Shown here in pieces: positions 48,121 through 57,290 of a DNA stretch of 64,000 nt (position 1 is its first letter; each line of letters opens with the position of its first letter). Below the pieces are notes generated by a model. That model was not told where the DNA came from. It saw nothing but the letters and a program-made list of their open reading frames with translations, and ran no database searches. The DNA comes from Martensiomyces pterosporus (Eukaryota; Kickxellomycota; Kickxellomycetes; Kickxellales; Kickxellaceae): NCBI GenBank assembly GCA_025201845.1, contig MU603966.1, positions 84,265-148,264 on the forward strand, read 5' to 3'. The position numbers and the translations under genes are program-made.

Positions 48121-50464
48121 AGCAGAAGGCTGAGCCTTGCGACGATCGCGATGGGCACTACATCGTCGTGCCTGGCCGCGACTTTACGCCTCGATTCAAG
48201 ATCCGCCGGCTCCTGGGCCAGGGCACGTTCGGCAAGGTCATGGAGTGCGAGGACTCGCAAACGGGTCGCCTGGTGGCGATCAAGGTCATCCGCGCAGTGC
48301 CAAAGTACAGAGACGCTGCGAAAATCGAAATACGAGTGCTCCAGACGCTGCAGCGCAACGACCCGGCAAACAAGTACCAGTGCATGCACCTCAACGAGAC
48401 GCTGGAGCATCGCAACCACGTCTGCATGGTGTTTGACCTGCTTGGCCCAAGCGTCTTTGACTTTCTCAAGGAGAACGAGTTCCGCCCCTTCTCGCTCCAC
48501 CACGTGCAGCTCTTTGCCGAGCAGCTTTTGCGCAGCGTGGCGTTCTTGCACCGGCTGAGGCTTGTGCACACCGACCTCAAACCCGAGAACATCTTGCTGG
48601 AAAGCGGCGACTATGACGTTGTGCCCTTTGGGAGCAGCCAGACCGTCAAGACGCACATGCTCAAGTCGACAAACATCCGCCTCATTGACTTTGGAAGCGC
48701 CACATTCGACAACGAGTACCACTCGCAGGTCGTGTCGACCAGGCACTACAGGGCGCCAGAGATCATCCTCAACCTCGGGTGGTCCTTCCCTTGCGACATG
48801 TGGTCCATTGGCTGCATCATCATTGAGCTGCTCACCGGAGAAGCGCTTTTCCAAACACACGACAACCACGAGCACCTGGCGATGATGGAGGTGGTTGCTG
48901 GTCGCGCGCCAGGCCACATCATCCGATCGGTCTCGGCCGACCTGCGGTCAAAGTTCTTCCGGTCCGACGGCAGTGCGCGCTACCCATCCCCAGAGCAGCC
49001 GCGACAGTCGCAGAAGGGCGTGCGCTCTATGCGGCCACTGAGCCAGATGGTGTCGCCCTCAACCAACCCCATCTATGCCAACCTCCATGACCTGCTCAAC
49101 AGGCTCCTTCAGTTTGACCCCCGTGCGAGAATCACCGCCGAAGAGGCCTGTGCACATCCGTTCTTCCGCTACCGTGTCGGCCCTGATGGCCGCTTGGCTA
49201 GCAAGCCCGCCACCACTGCCGCTGCTGCCATACAGTCGCACCTGGCTCCACACGCCGCTACCGCTAGCTCTGCTACGGTGCTGCCTGCACTGGCGCATCC
49301 CTCTTCCTTCTCTACAAAGGTGAATGCTGTGCAGCAGTATCCACACTCTGCAGCAGTAGCTGCTGCTGCCACCACTGCCACCACTGCCACCACACATCCC
49401 ACGTATGCTCATAACAACGGCNNNNNNNNNNGCCGCTGCTGCCATACAGTCGCACCTGGCTCCACACGCCGCTACCGCTAGCTCTGCTACGGTGCTGCCT
49501 GCACTGGCGCATCCCTCTTCCTTCTCTACAAAGGTGAATGCTGTGCAGCAGTATCCACACTCTGCAGCAGTAGCTGCTGCTGCCACCACTGCCACCACTG
49601 CCACCACACATCCCACGTATGCTCATAACAACGGCGCGGCAACCAAAACAGCCCACTCGCGTATGGGTGAGTATCCAGTACTACCCTCAAACACCATGCT
49701 TGCACCAGCACACCAGCACAGGCACCAGCACCAGCACCAGCACCAGCACCAGCACCAATACCAGCACCAGCAGCAGCAGCAGCCATCGACACTGGCCAGG
49801 CACTTGCCGAGCCAACAGCAAGCACAGCAGGGCTACTATTTTCGCGAGGCTCCTACGGTGACGACTCACCCAGCGTACCAGCCAGGCCAGGCCGGAGCAC
49901 AGCCGCAGCGGCAGAATGTGTACAACCAGCCAAATGGCCATACATGGCAGCCTGCTGACACGAACCCGGGTGTTGTTGTCTCTGCCGCAGCTCTCAGCGG
50001 AGGAGTACAGGCATCGAATGTCTCGCCTGCGCTTGCCCAGCCAACTTCTGGTAGCGCGTACGAGGCGTTGCAAGCTAGAAAGGAAGGCGGCAAGCGCCAT
50101 GGTGGTGCGCCAATCGACTCGGGGTACTTCCCAGATGCACCTCTGCCTTCGGAGTATATGTCTGGCGGCAACGGACTCCCCACAGCTGCTGCTCCATCAG
50201 CCATGTTCGCCCCGCCATCCCAGTATACGCAAACACCTAGCAACAGCAACAGCAACAACAGCTCTGGTGGCAGCCGCAATGGCGCTGTGTTCTCCAGTGG
50301 GGCCGACCAGACCAGGCAGCAGTACTCGTCGGTGTCGTCTTTTTCCACAGCACCAGCGATTCCATTGCCTGTGTCGGTGACCACGCCGGTGCTGCCATTG
50401 GGAAAAGGCGGCAACCAGCACCCACCTGCCTCTCACCCGACGCAAGCGGCAGCAGGCCCACAGC

Positions 50465-50510
<46 letters not shown>

Positions 50511-51264
50511 GCAGCAGCAGCAGCAGCAGCAGTATAGCCACCCGTACCACCAGCAACGTAGCCTGCTCAGCCTGGCCACTTCAGCATCGATAACTTCTGG
50601 CCAAGTGCTGCCCAATGGAGCTGGGCGGTTTCCTGTGGATGCCAACACGACGCCCACCTTGACTACGGCTACCACAGCAACACCCACGCCTGGCTCGTCG
50701 TCTGCCAATCTCGGCGGATCGCACGGCATCGATGGCTCAAATCACCCAGTTTCTTCGTCGATACTATCCCTGAGTGCTGCGGGACCTCAAAAGCTACCTG
50801 GCGCCACAACGGCATCGGCAGCGACGGCTGGTAGATCGCTCCCGTCTCTGGTTCTGGGCCACAGCACGCCCATGTCGCATGTGGCTGGGGTTACCTCTTG
50901 CCCATCGGCTGACTATAGGGGGGACCTAGCCAGTAACTCGGCAAAGTTCGCAGCTGCGCCCGTTGCGATGCCTCTCTCTGCTGGCATTGCTTCGCAGCAA
51001 GGCATCCCTAGCCAGCACTATCGCAGCCAGCCGCAGCCGCCGCAGAAGCAGATGCCGCTTGCTCTTCCGCTACCGCCAACCCCCATGCCTCCCCAGCAGG
51101 TGCACATGGGCAGGGGCGGCTATTTCCCCCACCTGCCATCTGCGCAGCCTCTTCTGCAGCCGCAAGCAGCAGCAGCACATGTACGTCCAGGAGCGGCAGC
51201 AACGCAGCTAGACTATGCTCAGCACCTGGCACCACCGCCACCGACCAACCGCCCGCGCTACTGA
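47829..51264 (+). CDS. LAMMER/CLK-type dual-specificity protein kinase
   Basis: Kinase domain landmarks: GQGTFGKV glycine loop, VAIKV lysine, HTDLKPENIL catalytic loop, IDFGSATF (DFG), the STRHYRAPE activation segment and the family signature EHLAMME (LAMMER) in helix H. These kinases phosphorylate SR-type splicing factors and autophosphorylate on Tyr, Ser and Thr. The about 600-residue C-terminal tail is Gln, His, Pro and Ser-rich, with a run of 24 Gln codons. The 10-N gap at 49422-49431 is flanked by a 204-bp duplicate. Treating 49432-49635 as a second copy of the same sequence restores one frame (47829-49421 plus 49636-51264, 1073 residues). The start at 47829 has a good context, but upstream exons probably give a longer isoform. 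Confidence 0.92.
49218..49635. repeat. 204-bp identical copies flanking a 10-N assembly gap
   Basis: 49218-49421 and 49432-49635 are the same sequence, on either side of N at 49422-49431. This is an unmerged contig overlap. As written it inserts 214 bp into the kinase and breaks the reading frame; removing one copy and the gap restores it. Confidence 0.93.
50461..50532 (+). repeat. Poly-Gln codon tract (24 codons)
   Basis: In frame in the kinase tail: mainly CAA codons, then CAG codons. A prime site for length variation between strains. Confidence 0.9.
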
Positions 51265-51653
51265 GCAGCGGACAGCCAGCAACAATACACTACACAGCTG
51301 GCCGCCGCCGATTTCTGTACACAGCCAGGTACTGCCGCTACTACATATATTTCTGTCTTTTCTCCCGTTCTTCTCTACCCCCTCCGCTTCTGCCTTGTCT
51401 TTTCTTATTTCTGTACAGCGTATTTTAATGGCATTCCATAGTCCCCTCCCAAGCTCCTTGTTGCTCTGGTTTTGTGCAAGCATCATCGACCCCACGTGGC
51501 GCCACCCAATACCTGGCACACGGCGCTCAGCAGGCTGGTACAAGAGAGGGTGCACCCCCAGCAGCCAAGTCCGCCACCTTTGCCCTCGCAGCTCCATTTA
51601 CTCAGCTCGCCTCCACAAGCCCCCTGAAGCCTAGGAATCAGCACGCGCACACA
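51265..51653. other. Promoter region of EFM7
   Basis: 388 bp with a C/T-rich block at 51350-51410. No other feature seen. Confidence 0.5.
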
Positions 51654-52472
51654 ATGTCTGATACCAGCGACATTGAGGATATCGGCAACGACATGTTTCA
51701 AGAGCCCGAGGGCTACTTCCAGCCAGAACCAGAGCCAAAGGTGGAGGTGTTTGAGCGCAAGAAGGAGTGCGTGGAATCGGGAACGCCAGCGTCGATAAAG
51801 GTCAACCTTCTCGGATCGCATCCTCTTTGGGGCCACTACCTGTGGAACGCAGCCAAGATATTTGCAAACTACCTCGATGAGCGCAAGGACCTTGTCAGAG
51901 GAAAGTCGGTTGTCGAGTTTGGCGCAGCAGGCGCGCTTCCATCCCTGATCTCAGCCTGCAACGGGGCTGCAAAGGTTGTGATTACCGACTACCCGGACCC
52001 CGATCTGGTTGGAAATATCAGGGATAACGTGAGGTGCAACTTCCCAGACAAGCTTGCGGATGGATCCGTGGTCGTCGAGGGGTTCAAGTGGGGCACCGAA
52101 ATGGAAAAGATTGCGTCGCTGGCTGGGCCGGCAGGCACTTTTGACGTGCTGGTCCTCTCGGATCTTGTTTTCAACCATACCGAGCATACAGCCCTGCTCA
52201 ACTCGTGCAAGTACCTGATCACCAAGCCGGGAGGCGGTGGTGCTGGTTCCGAACCGCGTGGTGGCGAGGCATTTGTGTTCTTCACGCACCATCGGCCGTG
52301 GCTAGCAGAGAAGGACATGGAGTTCATTCAGCGCGCACAGGACGAGTTTGGGTTTGAGGTGGAGCGTGTTGTCGAGGAGTACGTTGGCCCAATGTTTGAA
52401 GAGGATCCCGGAGACGAGCGCGTGCGTGGAACAGTGCATGGCTTCCGCCTGTCGCTTCCCCGACCAAGCTAA
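51654..52472 (+). CDS. EFM7: Protein N-terminal and lysine methyltransferase Efm7 (Nnt1)
   Basis: A 272-residue single-exon seven-beta-strand methyltransferase. Conserved blocks are LLGSHPLWGHYLWNAAK near the N-terminus, VVEFGAAGALPSLI (motif I, AdoMet), VVITDYPDPDLVGNIRDNV (post I) and VLVLSDLVFNHTEHTALL. In yeast the orthologue trimethylates the N-terminus and dimethylates lysine 3 of translation elongation factor eEF1A. The start chosen (51654) opens on MSDTSDIEDIG; the frame is open upstream but without conserved sequence. Confidence 0.92.
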   Translation: MSDTSDIEDIGNDMFQEPEGYFQPEPEPKVEVFERKKECVESGTPASIKVNLLGSHPLWGHYLWNAAKIFANYLDERKDLVRGKSVVEFGAAGALPSLISACNGAAKVVITDYPDPDLVGNIRDNVRCNFPDKLADGSVVVEGFKWGTEMEKIASLAGPAGTFDVLVLSDLVFNHTEHTALLNSCKYLITKPGGGGAGSEPRGGEAFVFFTHHRPWLAEKDMEFIQRAQDEFGFEVERVVEEYVGPMFEEDPGDERVRGTVHGFRLSLPRPS

Positions 52473-52759
52473 CGGCGCTGCTTGTGGTAGTGGCGGCGGC
52501 AGCCTCGAGATGCCCGATGAGCACCGCATTCCTGATCTGATCGGCACTGATCTAGACTTTTTCTTTTGCTTTGTTGATATCGGTGCCCTTTTTTTCAGGC
52601 TATAGAAAGCGAAAAGCGAAACAGAAAGCAGCTTGTCGCCACCAGCGCTTTAGCACTCCTCTTCTTTCAGCAAGCTATTCCTCTGCTTTCCGCCTTTTCA
52701 GTATCACATCCTCATTGCAGCAGCCGCAATATCGCACAGCCACCAAAGTAGCCTAAAGA

Positions 52760-54613
52760 ATGTCTGCAGCAGAGCGCACTACTGCTGCTGGTGCCGAGAG
52801 CGCAGCGCAGCAGGCGAGCGGCGCCCTCAGTAGCGACCTTGAGTATTCGGACGACGTGCTGTATTCAGGAGAATCAGATTCTGACTACGAGGCTGGGTTT
52901 GAGGCCGACGATCTGCTGGGCTATACAGAGAACTGGGGCGAGAATGGTGGCGACTTCACCAAGCAGTACAACAAGATGCGCCAGCAAGTGCAAAAGAGCC
53001 AGCAGCCAGGAGGCAAGAGCAGCGCCTCCTCTAGCGCACCGATTCCCGCCAGCAGCGTTCCTGCCAAGGGAGCGGCTAGCAAGCCAAGCCTCAGTGGGAC
53101 CGCCAACCTGAAAAGCGTTGATCTCAGCAAGTACTCCAGCCGCATTCACCTGGAGGAGTTCAGCGGCGCGCAGCTAGCAAAGGACAACACCACCGGCAGC
53201 CGCAAGGCGCAGGGCGTCTCTAGCGCGCCACGGAAGGACAAGGCTGACCGCGCAACCACCGAACAGGTCCTTGACCCTCGCACCCGAATCATCCTGTTCA
53301 AGCTGCTCAACCAAGGTGTCATCTATGAGATCAACGGCTGTATCAGCACTGGTAAGGAGGCCAATGTCTACCATGCTGTCACAGAGTCTGGCGAGCACAG
53401 GGCCATCAAGATCTACAAGACGTCCATCCTGGTGTTCAAGGACCGCGACCGCTACGTGTCTGGGGAGTATCGGTTCAGGCACGGGTATTCGCGCCACAAC
53501 CCGCGAAAGATGGTTCGGCTGTGGGCAGAGAAGGAGATGCGCAATCTGAAGCGGCTGTACAATGCAGGCATCCCTTCGCCAAACCCGATTGTGCTGCGGC
53601 AGCATGTGCTGGTAATGGACTTTCTGGGCACTGACGAGGGATGGGCGTACCCTAGGCTCAAGGATGCCACCATCCCGCAGAGCCGGTACCCGGCGCTCTA
53701 CCACCAGCTGGTCAGAGACATGCGCATAATGTACAGCGAGTGCAAGCTCGTGCACGCCGACCTCAGCGAGTATAACATTCTCTACTATGCAAAGAAGCTG
53801 TACATCATCGATGTGTCGCAGTCGGTTGAGCACGACCATCCATACGCCCTGGACTTTTTGCGCCACGACTGCAACAACGTAACAGAGTTCTTCCGCAAGC
53901 GCGGTAATGTGCGCACAATGTCCCTTCGCCGGCTATTCGAGTTCATCACTGACCCAGAAATCGGCAGCTCCATGGAGGAGATCGACGCTGCTTTGGATGG
54001 CATCCAGGCCGAGTTGGAGGCGATCTCTGACCAGGAGCTGGCCAAGCTTCGCGAAGACGACGAGGTGTTCCGCCAGTCGTACATTCCCCGCACCCTCGAG
54101 GAGGTTGTTGACTATGAGCGCGACGTGCGAAAGATCAACTCTGGTAAGACTGACGAGCTTATCTATAGCAAGCTTGTTGGTCTCAATCTGTCTGCAACCA
54201 ACGCACCGGCTGGTGATGCCACAGCCAAGGCTGGTGCTGGTGTGGGTTCTCAAAATGGCGGCCAGTCGGTGGCTGCAGAGCCGCAGGTCCCAAACCCTGA
54301 GGCATCGGAGGAGCATAGCAGCGACGCTGGCGAGGACGGTGGAGTCGCTGGCGACCCTGACAGAAGCAACGAGGGGGACAAGAGCGATGGCGAATCGAGC
54401 GATGGCGAATCGAGCGATGGCGAATCGAGCGATGGCGAATCAAGCGATGACTTTGCCAGCCGCCCAAAGGGCAAAAAGTACGAAGACAAGGACGCCAAGA
54501 AGGAGCGCAAGCAGGCAGCCAAGGAGGCCAGGCGCGAGAAGCGCAAGACAAAGATCCCCAAGGCGCTGAAGAAGCGCAAGGAGAAGTCGACAAGCGGCAA
54601 AAAGTCAAAGTAG
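52760..54613 (+). CDS. RIO1: Atypical serine kinase Rio1
   Basis: A 617-residue single-exon protein. The RIO domain shows STGKEANVYHA (the flexible loop replacing the glycine loop), the catalytic lysine in RAIKIYKT, VRLWAEKEMRNLKRLYNAGIPSPNPI and LVHADLSEYNIL (catalytic Asp). The metal-binding Asp is in YIIDVSQSVEHDHP. Rio1 acts in late 40S maturation and release of factors from pre-40S particles. The N-terminus is acidic. The C-terminus has an SDGES repeat array and ends in a long Lys/Arg-rich stretch (KALKKRKEK), as in other fungal Rio1 proteins. Confidence 0.96.
   Translation: MSAAERTTAAGAESAAQQASGALSSDLEYSDDVLYSGESDSDYEAGFEADDLLGYTENWGENGGDFTKQYNKMRQQVQKSQQPGGKSSASSSAPIPASSVPAKGAASKPSLSGTANLKSVDLSKYSSRIHLEEFSGAQLAKDNTTGSRKAQGVSSAPRKDKADRATTEQVLDPRTRIILFKLLNQGVIYEINGCISTGKEANVYHAVTESGEHRAIKIYKTSILVFKDRDRYVSGEYRFRHGYSRHNPRKMVRLWAEKEMRNLKRLYNAGIPSPNPIVLRQHVLVMDFLGTDEGWAYPRLKDATIPQSRYPALYHQLVRDMRIMYSECKLVHADLSEYNILYYAKKLYIIDVSQSVEHDHPYALDFLRHDCNNVTEFFRKRGNVRTMSLRRLFEFITDPEIGSSMEEIDAALDGIQAELEAISDQELAKLREDDEVFRQSYIPRTLEEVVDYERDVRKINSGKTDELIYSKLVGLNLSATNAPAGDATAKAGAGVGSQNGGQSVAAEPQVPNPEASEEHSSDAGEDGGVAGDPDRSNEGDKSDGESSDGESSDGESSDGESSDDFASRPKGKKYEDKDAKKERKQAAKEARREKRKTKIPKALKKRKEKSTSGKKSK
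54383..54451 (+). repeat. 15-bp in-frame repeats encoding SDGES
   Basis: Four 15-bp units (AGCGATGGCGAATCG) encode SDGES-type pentads in the acidic tail of Rio1, good casein-kinase-2 sites. The near-identity of the units suggests recent slippage. Confidence 0.93.
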
Positions 54614-54860
54614 CTTCTACATGCGCCGCTTTTGCTGTCGCTCAAAAATTTTCGCTTTCTTATCTAAGCGGCAGCCAAAGGCGGCCTGCGTAAGTGAGTC
54701 CCCCCACGCGCCTTTCTCTTTCTCATTCACTCTCATTTCCCTTATTGGCTGCAGCCCCAGCTTCACTATCGCATACACTTTTATCTTGGTGCCATCGTCC
54801 TTGCAGGTGTTCGATCGCTTGTCTCTGTCTGTGTTTGCAAAGATAGCTGATCGTTAGGAA

Positions 54861-56105
54861 ATGAGCGGAATGCTTGCAGGCCTCAGAAGGAAGCTTCCCT
54901 CGCGCAACACTGCTCTGTTCTGGGGAGGTGTGCTTGGGCTGGTAGGCTTCTACAAGTACAACAAAAACGAGAGCCGCAAGCGCCTTGAGTACTACTGCAG
55001 CCGGGCCGAGCATGTAGCAAACGAGACGATTGGCGCGCTTGACACGCCGCGCAAGGTGCATGTCTTCGTCGCCACCCCGATGGGCGAGCTGGGTACTCGC
55101 AAGGCTCGCTTGCACTGGGAGAAGTACATTCTGCCCGTGTTTGTTGCTGGGGCTCTGGACTATGAGCTCACTCTGGTCAACGATACGCAGATGATAGACG
55201 GTCTCGAAAAAGTTGCTCGGGGCGGCGTGCATAGCAAGGTTGCTGAGGAGATCAAGGAGCGTCGGCGCAAGAGACTTGAGGGCGGGGCCGGCAACGAGGA
55301 GCTGCAGCTGTGGAGGCAGCTCATCGATGAGCGTGTGAAGGAGAACGACGTGCGTGAGCTTAAGAACAAGAACGGCAGCACTCCTGGACAAGTGGACGTG
55401 AGCATGTGGAAGCCCGAGCCGTATCCAGGGATCATGGACATTGTGGCTATTGGCCGCGAGACCTGGGTTGAGGTAATCAACGGCATCAACGACGGAGCGA
55501 CCGGGTCCCTTGATCGCAAAATCCCGCCTCTTGTGCCTCTGGGTGGAGAGCAGCAGCAGCCTGCCGAGCCAGCACGGACAATTGAGACAACAGTCCAAGG
55601 CGAAGGCAGCGAGTCTGTTCATGTCACAGATACCGCGGGCATTGCTACTACGAATAACGAGCCTGCAGCCAATGCAGACGAAAAGGCCGCTGGAGCCAAT
55701 ACACCAGCTGCCATTCCAACAGCCCCCGTGCAAGTGATTGACTACGATCGCTTTGACGACAACAAGCAGCAGCCAGAGCTTCCAGGCGTCGCCTACATCT
55801 CTCACTTTAACCTTACGGGCTGGGGCAGCGTGCCGCTGAAGATCTGGAACTTCTTCCACGACCAGCAAAACGTCGACTTGTACGCCAGCCAAGCGCTGCA
55901 GGTAGTGTTCGAATCGACGCGGCGACGCGCCACTGGCGCAGCTGAGATTGTGGACATGGGCAAGGACGAGGAAGAGCTGCCATCTTGGGAGGGCGAGCAC
56001 ATGGAAATTGTTGTCGGCCAGGACGTTGCCGATGCACTGCAGATTTACGATACGCAAAATGACACTGCCCCGCACAGGGACGAGGCAGCACCGGAGGAGC
56101 AGTAG
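54861..56105 (+). CDS. TIM54: Mitochondrial inner membrane translocase subunit Tim54
   Basis: A 414-residue single-exon protein. A single membrane segment near the N-terminus (TALFWGGVLGLVGFYKYNKNESRKRLEYYC) is followed by the conserved DTPRKVHVFVATPMGE and WEKYILPVFVAGALDYELTLVN. A charged linker comes next, and near the C-terminus GVAYISHFNLTGWGSVPLKIWNFFHDQQNV. Tim54 belongs to the TIM22 carrier translocase and assists Yme1 assembly, with most of the protein in the intermembrane space. The Ala/Pro/Thr-rich stretch at about 235-295 is less conserved. Confidence 0.92.
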   Translation: MSGMLAGLRRKLPSRNTALFWGGVLGLVGFYKYNKNESRKRLEYYCSRAEHVANETIGALDTPRKVHVFVATPMGELGTRKARLHWEKYILPVFVAGALDYELTLVNDTQMIDGLEKVARGGVHSKVAEEIKERRRKRLEGGAGNEELQLWRQLIDERVKENDVRELKNKNGSTPGQVDVSMWKPEPYPGIMDIVAIGRETWVEVINGINDGATGSLDRKIPPLVPLGGEQQQPAEPARTIETTVQGEGSESVHVTDTAGIATTNNEPAANADEKAAGANTPAAIPTAPVQVIDYDRFDDNKQQPELPGVAYISHFNLTGWGSVPLKIWNFFHDQQNVDLYASQALQVVFESTRRRATGAAEIVDMGKDEEELPSWEGEHMEIVVGQDVADALQIYDTQNDTAPHRDEAAPEEQ

Positions 56106-57290
56106 CGAGACGGAGCGGCATCGCGCTCTTCGTAGTGTTGCATTTCAAACCGCCACCAGCTGGCTATTTCTCCCTACTTGTTTATCCAACTGCCCAATGC
56201 CAATCAGCACACGACCTCAGCACACCACCGTTGCATGCGAGCACCGGCAGCACTGGCCGTGCTGGCAAACGCGCTTTCTCTGCTGGGAGTGCTACTGCGA
56301 TCATGACGCTTGCTGGATAAGCGGCGCGGGTGACTCAGTGTGCTGTCAGTAGCAGCCACTTGGCTGTGTAACTTGGCGCCCAGATCCGCCACTGCCAGCA
56401 GCAGCACACTCGCGGCAGAGACAAGGCAGCCAGCACTGCTGGCCAATGGGGGCGCGGAGCAGGGCAGCTGAGTCACGAGCTGCATCTGCGATGGAATCTG
56501 AGCACCCCGCTCACCTATCGTGAGATTCCAAATCGTGAGTGCGCCCAGCGGTGAGTGCGTCCGCATGGAGTGGAATAGAGTGTAAAAATTGCAAGCGATT
56601 TCATAGGGATCGCCATCCACCATGCCCACTCGCACAGCAGCGCTGCACTCAACAACTCCACTTGCACTCCCTGTTTTGCTTCTGCTCTTCCTTCCTGCTT
56701 CTTTTTTTATACCACATATTTTTGTAGCCCGCGCCAAAGCTGTTTTTTTCTCTTTTGCTTTCGCTGTCTATTTGAATCCGCCAGTGTACTGGTCGTGCCT
56801 TCCCCGCACTCTTCGCAGCCTACTGCTCATACCGCACCTCGCGCGCACGCAGACAAAAAAAACACACGCAGACACATTCACATACATACACATACATACA
56901 CATACAGCCTCCACAGATACGCCCACACATGGACCTGAATTTGGTGTGCGGGCCAAGCGCCCGGCCACCACTGCCAGCCTCGCCGCGGAAACTTCCCACC
57001 ACGATAGCAGAGCCTTCTGCTCACGGGTCAGTATAGCCTTTTATGAGGGTTCTCTGTTGCTGGCTCTTCCAGCAACCACATCTTTTGCTAACGCTTTATC
57101 TGTCCCTGAGGATTTGTCATTTGCTTGCGTTAGGCAACCCGGAAGCCAGGCGGCCGAGTTGCCACAGGAGGCAGCTGCTGGCACACCCCTCCCAACCTTG
57201 CACGAGCTGGAGAACATTCGAATATCTCTTTCAACTGAGGCCGCCTCAACGACAATCGAGGCAGCGCTGCCAAAAGAAGTGGACAGCACC
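56106..57290. other. Spacer and leader of the GATA gene
   Basis: About 1.2 kb. The GATA frame stays open upstream to 56622, and the part from about 57136 (LSFACVRQPGSQAAELPQ...LPTLHELENIRISLS) looks coding. An exon boundary TTGCGTTAG/GCAACC at about 57134 is possible, so the true N-terminus may lie here. (ACATACAC)n repeats occur at 56878-56905. Confidence 0.45.

Noticed and set aside
54723..56075. 450-codon minus-strand frame opposite TIM54
   Set aside because: Longer than the true gene but without recognisable domains, whereas the plus strand matches Tim54 along its length.
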